Part shown: in pieces, positions 35,257 through 45,500 of the stretch
Numbering within the stretch: the stretch's first letter is position 1
Layout: every line of letters starts with the position of its first letter
From: Erigeron canadensis
Taxonomy: Eukaryota > Streptophyta > Magnoliopsida > Asterales > Asteraceae
Length of the DNA: 64,000 bases
NCBI RefSeq assembly: GCF_010389155.1
Contig: NC_057762.1
Coordinates: 39,120,055 to 39,184,054 of the forward strand
Direction: 5' to 3'
Made by a program: the position numbers and the translations under genes
Notes under the pieces: model-generated
The model's input: the letters and a program-made list of their open reading frames with translations, nothing else
The model's database searches: none
What the model was told of the DNA's origin: nothing

Positions 35257-35713
35257 CTAACGAGAGATAGTGTCCGCGTGTTGCGGTGGTGAGATGGTGG
35301 AGGTGATAGGTCAGATCATATAGTATGATAGCCAAATGCCTTAGTCGTACGGGCTCCGCCTTCGGATTTAAAAATTCGTTAAAAGTATATCGAATATCTT
35401 TAATGAAAAAGAATGAAATTTTAAGAACACCCATACGATTTTTATAATTTATCGATATACGGTTTTTGAGATAAAAGATTTTGAATTAATTAGAGAAAAA
35501 AATGATTTATGGAGGAGAAAAAAAAAAATTAGTGGTTGAGATTTGAGGAGAGAGAAGAAAATGAGTGGTTAAGATTTAAAAGTATCATAAGTATATTAGA
35601 TAAAAATGTTTAAATTAGTAAATAAATAAGAAGGGTAATTTAAGTAGTTCAAATCCTTAATTGAAAATTTGAAAAAGGGCAAAATATCTTATAAAATAGT
35701 ATTAAATATTAGA
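35257..35713 (-). mobile_element. Helitron-like element, family A (copy 2)
   Basis: On the minus strand it begins TCTAATATTTAATACTATTT after A and ends CTCTCGTTAG before T. It is 457 bp, matches the copies at 14536-14988 and 39924-40384 over nearly its whole length, and includes the core GGATTTAAAAATTCGTT and the tail ACACGCGGAC. Confidence 0.72.
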
Positions 35714-37032
35714 TATATTCTCTTTGATTAATTAAATTCTTATTCTAAGAAAAGTTCAGAGTGAGTGAGTGACTCATGTATATGTCCGTTCTTATCTGCC
35801 AGAGTACACGTTTCGTTTTTTAAGTAACGAAGGAATTAAACAACTTCTACTTATCCTTGAAATTGAAGAAATGTTATGCGCGCCTTTAATTTGTCACTAC
35901 AAGTCTACATGGGGCAATTCTAAAAAGTAATCATTTCTACAAATCTATATTTGCAAACTTTTGTATGACTACGTGATTCACCAATTAAGAAGAATAGAAA
36001 GCTAGGTTGTACGTATATACCAAAACTAAAATTAATGAAGATCTAGCTAAGCAAAACAAATAATAATAAGAAGTTGAATATGACTGATTGAAATGAAAGG
36101 AAAAATAAAAAGGAATAGAGCTGCCAACAAGATTAGTAATAGGTCTAGGAAAATGGCAAAAGATCACCTCAACCTCAACGGTTAGCCAAATGACAAAGAA
36201 GGATGAGTTTATATACCTATACAATGTAAATGCGATTAGCATTCCTAAACTATTATTACATCACAATATGTATTCCTAACACCCCCCAACCCTCCAACCC
36301 CCTGTGTAAGTATGTAACGATAGTGTAGGTCTCCAATATAATCTTGTGAATTTGACTCTTAAGCTTTGGATGTTGAGGTTTTGAGCTCTTAATTATAATA
36401 ACACCTTCAAGTATTCTCGCCACTTCAAATATGTATAAGCCAGTTGACATAAAGTTACTTCTTAACCACATTTATTGGAATCCATCTAAGAATGAGTCCA
36501 ATGGATTTAGACACTTTTCAGTATGGAATCACAGTTGATTCCACAAAAAACTATTTCAAGAGTTTCAAGTCAAAGTGGACAAATATCCAAGCAAAACTAA
36601 ATATGAAAGTTCACTTTTAAAATTGTGGATTTTAAAACTTTATACTTTTTAGTATAGATAAATTTATACTTCAATGTAGTTTTACACATGAAAGCGTGAC
36701 GAACTTTTATAAGTTGTTTAAACTAATTAAAAGTATGGATAATTGTAATATTATTTATAGTGAATGTAAAATTAAGATGATTGATGATTTTCATTTAAAA
36801 AAAGCAGCATATCTATCAATATGTGCATAGGTGTTAAGTTATTCTTTTGATGGAGGAACAAATGCCTCCTTTTTCAATCATATACTATGAGTAAAGTGCT
36901 TATACGATGTCTATATATATCAAGCGGTTTGGAGCTCTCATAATAACACAAACCTTATATAACTTCCAAGTTGTCAATACGTACGGGCGTACCTTATAAT
37001 TCCTCTTAATTACTCTTTATTTTCCTTTGAGC

Positions 37033-37305
37033 ATGCGGAGGGCAATCTATCTAAGACAGGCAGAACTGCCCTTGACCGAAGATCAACTAAAAAGCCTTCT
37101 CAGAAAATTTGACACCAACGGAGACGGAAAGCTTAGTAGGAAGGAACTAAAGGTAGGTTTGAAGAGCCTTGGCGTACGTTTCTCCAGCTTCAAATCAAGG
37201 CGCGCCTTCCATAATGCTGATGCTAATAGAGATGGCATTATTGACGATGAAGAGATAAATGAGCTTGCTAAACATATTTCCAAGTGGGGAATTATTATCA
37301 CTTAA
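37033..37305 (+). CDS. Short two-EF-hand calcium-binding protein (copy 2)
   Basis: A single-exon gene of 90 aa starting at the ATG in GAGCATGCGG. An upstream TTG in frame should not be taken as start, as the ATG start aligns with copy 1. EF-hand loops lie at 27-38 (DTNGDGKLSRKE) and 63-74 (DANRDGIIDDEE); position 4 of the second loop is Arg instead of Gly, a tolerated change. It matches copy 1 in 57 of 90 positions without gaps. The C-terminus is ISKWGIIIT. A TATA-like CTATATATATC lies about 120 bp upstream. Role: presumed calcium sensor or buffer; no partner can be named. Confidence 0.88.
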   Translation: MRRAIYLRQAELPLTEDQLKSLLRKFDTNGDGKLSRKELKVGLKSLGVRFSSFKSRRAFHNADANRDGIIDDEEINELAKHISKWGIIIT

Positions 37306-38493
37306 ATAAAATGGTTGATCATATAAGTTATAGGACAACCTAGATTAAATACTCGTACTAGCAATAGCGCGCATGTGAATTTTTTCCCCCTTTTAAAGAT
37401 GGAAAAAAGTCGGTTGTGAACAGGTAATAGTTACCGTGTTTGTGTGATCAGGAACACGTACAACTAGTCATAGTTAGTTGAAGTCGATCTAGTACGTATT
37501 GTAAACCAAATTAGTACTATATATATATATGTAGTTAATTAAGACCAATGTTGCTGATAGCTACTTGTAAAATACTTATATATAAGATCGAGGTTGCATA
37601 TATGTGTCGACTTTAATGAATCAACTTCATAGCTCGATCTAAAGTATCATGCCTGGTACATCGATTCATACATAGCGTATAGTAGACTGTATGTACGTGG
37701 CTGGGTATTAAAAACGATAAGTGCAGCTAGATATGGACGAAGCACACATTGAATCATATCATATAAAACAACTTTTAGTTATGAGAAACTTGATCAACTA
37801 TATATGTCTAGCTTTTTGTAAAGGAACTATATTGAAATAGTATGTTGTCGACAGTTATAACCTTTGAGACGCACTGACGAATAACAACATATATACTTCA
37901 GTAGAGAAGATAAAACAGACACAAATCACCATTATACGTTAGCTTCATTGAGTTAATTAGCCGTCATTGTGTAAATTAAGATGTGAAAGTCATTGTTCAT
38001 GTGTGAAGCGAGTACTATACATATGATCAAAGAGATGAGAATTAGGAGGCAACGATCGATAACTTGTTTACTTTAAAATTTGCATCAAATTAAAAGAAAC
38101 ATCATAGAACTCAGAAAGCAAACATCTTGAAATTTGGTGGTAAAAAACTGTCTACTTATTCTAGTATTAGAGATTAACAAAAAAAAAAAAAGTGTTTGCG
38201 AGTGTCCCTTCTTCCATTACAACATTATTTATGTATAGTACTTAATTATTAAGGTCGATTTAGGCCTGCTAGAAATGATCTCCAAGCGATGAAAAAGATA
38301 CAATACCCTTACCTGTCAGTCTAAGTTTGGCATAATTCCAAATTAAATAGATTTTCACCAAGTGTAATTGATTATGAGAATATTTTGTTCGCGAAACCTA
38401 AAAGTTATACAAATAAAAATGTCACAAATCTCATAACTGAAAATCACTTTTTGATAACCTCAATTGTTTAAAGTAGCTAGATTCTTTATATAT

Positions 38494-38661
38494 TGAAAGT
38501 GGCAGAGCTTGGATTTGACATTGAAAGGGGTCGGTTGCTTGATTGAAAGGGGCCGATTAGAAAAAATAATGTTGATCTGACCTTTAAAATAAAAACTTAA
38601 ATAAAAAGTTGTGTTAGTTGAATGGGGTTGATTACCCTCTAGCCCCTACTAGCTCCGACTT
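38494..38661. mobile_element. hAT-like MITE, second copy (diverged)
   Basis: The ends GTGGCAGAGCTTGGATTT and (inverted) GTCGGAGCTAGTAGGGG correspond to those of 62558-62875. Flanks share TTATATA, a possible shortened 8-bp duplication. The inside has repeated AAAGGGG-CGATT-type words. Confidence 0.45.
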
Positions 38662-39241
38662 TATATAAAGACAAAGAGATAGAATTGTAGATACAAATAA
38701 TGTATAGATTCTGAAAATAACCGGCATTAATACCTTTTTACCCAGAAAAATAGTGTATATAGATTCTGTTTCTAGCACTTTGTTGAGTGAATATTTAGTC
38801 AAAGAAACTGAATTATATTGCAGACCAGAAAATGCTTGTCAAAAGTTGAAAATGATGTGTATCTTAGATATTTAACTTTGGGATGCTCTAGTTAATTACT
38901 AGTCCCACTAAATGAGCAAGGAGCCAAGGACGATATTAAGAAAAAAAAAATCCAAAGAAAAGAGATTAAAATGAAAAAATTTATAACAAAATATAAGTTT
39001 TTTGGGGGGCAATATGACCCATCCTGCCTCACCCTTGATAACGCCCCTGTAATTGAGGGTAGATATGCAGTAGTTTCGTACAAAATCAGATGATGTTTTG
39101 CAGGAATCCATCTTTTAAAGATGTTTACCAAGTTTTTGTTTTCACGATTAGAGAATAGAAGAACATATTCTTATATAAGAACTACGTACTTTATGGAACA
39201 AGAAAAAACTCTCTAGGCAGGGTATTTTTCTGAGACATATT

Positions 39242-39725
39242 TGTTGGAATCACGTTAGTGTGACCGTCATTGATCATGTATCATTCATGATATGATAATT
39301 GACAATAACTGAAATCCCTATGTCTAAGTAAATATATGATGGGCGTATTTACTCTTAGAGACGTAGTATATGGTTTCCCATTAGGTGATTGTAACTAAGA
39401 GGACTAATGGTACACACATTAAACACCAGAAGGGTTGAATGTGTAAATACTAAAGGGTTGAATGTGTAATTACTCTCATTATAAATAGAGGGTAATTTAC
39501 CCTAAGTTAAGGTTAATCCCTGCACACATAATACCCTAATTTTCGTGTGTGTATTCCTATATAATTCGTGCATCATGTTCCAGCCGAATTTATCATCCCA
39601 TTATTACTCAATCACCTTGTTATGGGAACCCGAAATCAATAGCAATTATGCTTTATGCTCTTACAGGTTCCACAGAACGATTGGGGATGTTTTATCACTC
39701 GAATCGAATCATGTTTATTCCAACA
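39242..39725 (+). mobile_element. Solo LTR
   Basis: It begins TGTTGGAATCACG and ends TTATTCCAACA, with an inverted TGTTGGAAT/ATTCCAACA at the ends. The 5-bp duplication ATATT is perfect (39237-39241 and 39726-39730). A TATA box (ATTATAAATAGAG, about 39478-39490) suits an LTR promoter. Two near copies of AGGGTTGAATGTGTAA stand at about 39431-39475. It is 484 bp. Confidence 0.82.
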
Positions 39726-39923
39726 ATATTTTCTTTCCTCTTCTGTTAATATTTTGTATGCCCATTAAGCGTTTCAACTTATAAGACTACTGCATGTAAA
39801 AATTGGTAGAGAAAAGTTGGGCATAGGGGTGGTCCAATAGGCCCAACTGCTCTTATCAGAAGACCCATTGAGAAGTCATTCTTAAAATTTGCATAATCTC
39901 TATTTCTATCTCTACCATCTCTA

Positions 39924-40384
39924 TCTCTATTTCTACTATATTATAAAGTATTTGTTTCTTTTATTTTTTCAGCTTTAAGTAATTGAAAACCTCAAAATTA
40001 CCATGTCACTTATTCATAATACCATTAAAACAAATCTCAACCACTCATTTTTCTCTCTCTCCTCAAATCTCAACCACTCATTTTTCTCTCTCATCTATAA
40101 ATCATTTTATTTCTCTAATTCTTTCAAAATCTTTTATCTCAAAACTTGTACATCGATAAATTATAGTAAAATTATATGGGTGTCCTTATAATTTCATGCT
40201 CTTTCATTAGAGATGTCATTCGATATAATTTCGATGAATTTTTAAATCCGAGTGCAGAGTCCGTACGGCTAAGGAATTTGGCTATCACACTCTATGACAT
40301 ATCACTTCCTATGACTTATCACACTCTATGACCTATCACCCGCACCATTTCACCGCCGCAACGCGCGAGTACTTTCTCTTTTTA
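39924..40384 (+). mobile_element. Helitron-like element, family A (copy 3)
   Basis: The start (within TCTCTATTTCTACTATATTA, exact base uncertain) and end (CCGCCGCAACGCGCGAGTAC) match the other family A copies, as does the core CGTACGGCTAAGGAATTTGGC. An extra partial repeat of TATGAC-TATCAC is seen near 40290-40340. Confidence 0.6.
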
Positions 40385-40962
40385 ATCATTAAAGATTCCA
40401 AATTTCCAAGAGACAACTTATTTCGTAGGCCGTGACATTTCTGTTGCGTAAATGATTACTTTCTTACAATTTGGGTAATTTGGTTTGCAACTTAACGATA
40501 TGATCGAGATGTCTGTAACTCTGTAAGCATATGTCATTCTTTGACGTAGTATGAAATTAATCATCCTATAAGAAACCTATAACAATGTTAATATAAATAT
40601 ATACTCCGTATCATGTAAGATTATAGTTGCCAGATTAAACTTAAAAAAGCCAAATAACCTAAGAAAAAAAGTGAATATGCTCCAATATATGTGTGCATAT
40701 ATCTCATGCTTTCTAGAGCTTCTTAACTAACTAAACAAACAACATCCAGGTTTAGGACAAGCTAGGTGGATACTGGATAGATGTCAACATGTGGTGTTTT
40801 CATTCGACCATAATTCATTATTAATGTACCATAATTAAAAATTGATCAGATATTTTTAATTAAATCAACTTGCTAATAATTGTGTCACCCATCTTATCCC
40901 CAACCAATCATTTATCTTATTCATAAATTCAACCTCAAATATGCACTTTAGCACTTTAAGTT

Positions 40963-41234
40963 TTTTTTTTTTTTTTTAAAGGTGTATTTTGACTCAAACG
41001 TGGCTGGATGCAATTTTAACCAATTATCGTTGGACCTCACGAGATGCTGAGCATAAGCTGCAGTCTCTCAGCCCCCCTCCTTGTGGAAAATTCTTAAATG
41101 GGAAACCCAAGGATTGTGTCAGTCGAGGCTTGAACCCACAACCTTAAGAGAAAACCCACTGAAGCCCCACATAGTGGAAAGTGTAAACACTCATGGCCAC
41201 TGAAGTTTAAGCGAGTGGTTAGCAGCTTAAGCCT
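40963..41234 (-). mobile_element. tRNA-derived SINE with target duplication
   Basis: Read on the minus strand, the element starts near 41234, has an A-box-like GTGGCCATGAGTG, a B box GGTTGTGGGTTCAAGCC (about 41130) and ends in a poly(A) tail (about 15 A, 40963-40977). It is bounded by TAGCACTTTAAGTT (40949-40962) and TAGCACTTTTAAGTT (41235-41249), a long duplication as left by LINE-type retroposition. Confidence 0.75.
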
Positions 41235-42107
41235 TAGCACTTTTAAGTTATATGATAAAGTATTCAAGAGTGTATAAACACTTTTAGTCTATACCATTAT
41301 TATATCATACTACACATTTACGCAAACGTGTGACCCTCAATAGTGTGTACGTAGCTAGCTAGCTTGGTTGGTAAAACTTTATATCATTGTTAAATATATA
41401 TCAAAGTGCCGCTATTTATGCCAATATAACTGTTGTTTTATGATCAACAACTTTTCAAAATTGAAACGTTCACACACGGACACCATTCCTCGTTGAATCC
41501 TATTTGACAATATCCATTTATATTTGATAATGCCCATTTATTTTAGATTGTTCAATGTTATTGTTACCATGGCCAATAACTCCATTGTATATTAAGCAAA
41601 CTTAAAGAGAGGTCACCATATTTAATACAAGATTGAGAGAAATCAGTCCAATCATCATAACTCAAATTTTAATTTGTGATGACTGTATAAATATAACAGA
41701 AATGTTACAGGTGCAAATAATTTATAAACAAAGCTTATAAACTCGTATAGGTGACAAAAGAAAAGGCAAGTTGATTTAATTAGTACCAAACTTTGTTTCT
41801 AGAATATTTGTAAGTATAACATTAGTCTTAAGTTTAATAGTTCGGTGGAATGGCCTAACTATAAAACTTGATAGAATGTAATAAAGCTTCAAGTGGGAAT
41901 GAACTCCATTTTTAAATAAGGTGCATTGAACGTGCACCACATCCTTTCTATATTCAAGCTTTTCGGCTATTAAAAGATTCACTGCCGGAGGAAAGGTGGT
42001 TTACATCTATCTCTATATATCCTCGCAAGATATGCATTAGCTTAAGTACAATTTGCAACAAATCCTTAAAAGATCTATAGAGTTCTGTTCATTGTATTTT
42101 CTAAAGA

Positions 42108-42407
42108 ATGGCATTCAAGACCACTTCCATGAACGAGAATGTCTCCGATGATGGCAGACGAGAACTCACGATCAAAGAGTTCAGGAGATGGTTGATGAGG
42201 TTCGACACTGATAGAGATGGTCGGATCAGCAGAAAGGAGCTCCGGCAAGTTGTTAAAGCCACAGGTGGTTGGTTTTCTGGTTGGAAAGGCAAGGCTGGGA
42301 TCAAGTCTGCTGATAAAAACGGAAATGGATTTGTTGAAGAGTGTGAGATTGAAAACTTAATCCAGTTTGCACAGAGGGAATTGGGCGTAAGAATCATACC
42401 GTATTAA
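42108..42407 (+). CDS. Short two-EF-hand calcium-binding protein (copy 3, diverged)
   Basis: A single-exon gene of 99 aa. EF-hand loops lie at residues 33-44 (DTDRDGRISRKE) and 69-80 (DKNGNGFVEECE). The linker GWFSGWKGKAGIKSAD keeps the GW and the Ala-Asp of the family. It has a longer N-terminus than the two 90-aa copies and a different C-terminus (RELGVRIIPY). It is the same general CML-like type and probably an older paralogue. The stop is only 188 bp from the stop of the convergent PAH2, so the two 3' UTRs probably overlap. A TATA-like CTATATATCC lies about 95 bp upstream. Confidence 0.87.
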   Translation: MAFKTTSMNENVSDDGRRELTIKEFRRWLMRFDTDRDGRISRKELRQVVKATGGWFSGWKGKAGIKSADKNGNGFVEECEIENLIQFAQRELGVRIIPY

Positions 42408-42595
42408 ATAATGCACTTGTAAACCATCTCTTTATTTTTTTTGTTGGTAAATAATGAGTTCTGAAACATATACGCGATTTTGTGTTTTGAATTTAAATGA
42501 ATAGATGTGATTCTGATGTTTGGTTCTTTTCTACATGAATGATTCTACGTTGTACGGTTCTACCAAGGCAAGCGAAATTTCATATTTATCTTCAG

Positions 42596-45500
42596 TCAGT
42601 CCATGGTTGGAGGTGGAAGTTTCCAGAAGTTCCACGAATTATAATCCTCCTGCTAACAGAACACGAAAAATAAAAACAGATTAAGGTTATAAAGATAAAG
42701 TAGCAGAACTTTTGTATAAGTTAAAGCATATCAAACCTCTTCATGCACAGATATGGGTGGAAAAATTCCATTAACGAGTGCGTGAAGTGAAGCATATGAT
42801 TTGGAGTCGATACATCGGTTAATTACAACCTCTCCCTGTAATATCCCAAACACAAGGACTAAATAAGTTACGATTATCATATTTACCAAACTTTTAAAAC
42901 AAATATTAGCATAACAAACTTTTGAAACATGATTAGCAGGGATTATGGTTTTATAACCACCTTAGGATTAATGATGAAGATTTTTCCTTTGGATATCCCA
43001 ACCTTGAGGTAACTAAATTCATCTGTATCTCTGTTTCCAAAACCAGCATAGAACGGATTCCTATCAGATGGAAAACATGACTTGATATCCTGGGATCAAA
43101 AAGAAATGAGAAATTTGAGTACCCTCATATTGTCATCAACATGATATAAAAAGTTCAATACTCGTCCCATGAAAATTATACAACTTTTCTATTCGGGGTG
43201 TCCCATGAAGTACACAACATTAACATCACACATTTTCCTATAAACATCACAAAAGTAACAGAGTACTTCTATTCAAATTTCTCTCAAATTCTGGTATTGC
43301 AGAATGTTCTAGATATTCGACAGATACTTAGACTACTATAGCTATAGTTGCAATTTTCATGGAACAGCATAGTCTAGACGATCTACTAACCTCCAAACAA
43401 GCAATTTTGAATTCATGTGGAGCTCTTCTTATGACTGCAAAAGCATAGTAAAGTAATTTTAGAGACAACTCAATAATAATAATATATGCCAAAATCGAAA
43501 AGAAAACATTTGCTTTCTCAATTCTTATCATACTGTAGAGTAACAGATTTGTCACTCTACTACTAAGATATCCATTAATTCAGTATACTCAATGTCCTCT
43601 TATACATCTGTGTAGTGGTCCAATACCCAGCTGAAAATTGAGATGTATCAAATGTTCACCTTCACGGAAAAGAGAAGGAAAAAGTCCATCAGGAGAAATA
43701 ACAACAGGCCCATCAGGCAAAGCCTTCCCATCCTGAAAAGTAATTTAAAAGAGGATTGTGAGGATGACAGAACCCACACATAATATAGTGCTAACAATTG
43801 GATTCTGCAGCAACATAGCTGCCTTTTGGGGAGAGAATAGAGAGTACTTGGTTCAAAGTACCTGTTTAAGGTTGAACAGAAACTGTCTAGTGATAGAAGC
43901 TTGAGAAATTGCCCGGGCACTTAGATAAAGCATTTGATATCCATTTTCCTACAACATACAATCAAGAAAACGTTGATGTTTGGCTAAATTCATATTAGTT
44001 CATAAAGTAACTTTTTTTGTCTGTTTAGTCCACAAACACTATTCAAGTTTTGGCCACTATTATGCCACTGTAAATAGACATATAGACTGCTAGTCAAAAA
44101 CTTGTATTGATCTATCTGGCTAAAGAATGTATAATATGACCCTCAACTCAAGATACTGAATAAGCAATCTCCTATAGTGGTTGCAATATTTCCTTTATGC
44201 TAAAATGTGAATGTATATTATACACTCTCACAAAGACAACCATTACAATTGGTAATAGTATGGTTTTCACCCACAAGAATATTTTTACATCAGTTTAGAA
44301 ATATTTAGCAGTAATATCAACAAATAGCCAGACACTTCTATTATACTACTGTCAGGTCAAACATCAGAAATGTCATAAAACGAAGTGGGTGGCAAAGAGG
44401 CTATAAATGCAAGCATAGAGTGAAAACGGCCCACAAACCTTAATTCCTGAAAAGAGGTGTGTTACACCAATATGTGACCAATCTCTTCCAACTAAAGGCA
44501 TGAATTGTCCGAGAACATCAGATCTGTAAGTCAACAGCATATGTGTTACCTTCTAACTCATAATTTATCCGCATTTAAGCAAAAATAAATCCAATTCTTT
44601 AAAATTTATTCCATAGTTATGGACTATGAAACATCTGATTTTGAAGTATATAAAATCTACTATTACGGAAACCATTTGGTGCGAGAATCCACACTTGGTG
44701 ATCTTAATGGCGACTGGGATCATGAGGTATCCATGTTCAAAGTTCTATATGAATTGCTTAGTCTAACATTGACTTTGAAAAAGCTAGCAGAATGAAATAT
44801 TGTCATGATTGTCTTGTCCACAAAATTAAGTTGGAAAATCTCAAACATAAGTAGCACGTTTAGTTGGGTCTTGATTGACAGAAAGCGCATAATAGCATCA
44901 CCTCCAAAAAGAGGGACCGACTAACCGACATAACTTTGTGCTTGAAACACGAAAACAATTATAAAAAAAGGTAAACAATTGAGGTGGCAATTTATCTCCA
45001 TCAGGTAAAAGTAAAACATTTAGCTAGATAGAAGTCTAGAACATGTCAAATGGGCTGAAAACATTACCAGTCAGGTCAAATGGATCAAAAGTCGCCTAGG
45101 TCTAATTTGAGTGTGCACGATACCCAACATCACTTTAATCAAAGATGCTGATGATATGATCCCACATCGGCCAAGTATGGGATTGGTTGGCGGTTTATAA
45201 GTCAAGGTGTCCCCTCCTCCTTTGAGCTATCTATTGGGAATGAGTTCTACACCTAGCTTATGACATGATATGGGCCTATTATGGGATGGGTTCGTATCTA
45301 TTGGTATCAGAGCCAGCCCTAGCTTTCGAGGTTCCAACACTCGGAGTGGTGACCTATGGAGTTGTGGCTTGGACCCAAGGAGAAGGGTGCCAACCGTGAC
45401 CAACGAGGACATTGGCTCTTCAAAGAGTGGGGTTTTGATATGATCCCACATTGGCCCAAGTATGGGATTGGTTGGTGGTTTATAAGTCAAGGTGTCCCCT

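Larger units (their letters stand above)
33748..37032. other. Intergenic region with small transposons
   Basis: Besides the fold-back element (34148-34328) and two Helitron-like elements (34582-34843, 35257-35713) nothing is recognised. Short frames such as the one at 34837-35082 start within an element and have no domain. Confidence 0.5.
37306..42107. other. Intergenic region between EF-hand copies 2 and 3
   Basis: No gene was supported. It contains a hAT-like MITE (38494-38661), a second piece of similar type near 38990-39060, a solo LTR (39242-39725), a family A Helitron (39924-40384) and a SINE (40963-41234). A frame at 39545-39784 lies largely inside the LTR and is rejected. Confidence 0.5.

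Noticed and set aside
37027..37032. A six-base upstream extension of EF-hand copy 2 starting at TTG
   Set aside because: Nuclear plant genes rarely start at TTG, and the ATG at 37033 aligns exactly with the start of the paralogue at 29228.
39545..39784. Plus-strand frames of 79 and 66 aa near 39.6 kb
   Set aside because: They lie mostly inside the solo LTR and cross its border, with no recognisable domain.
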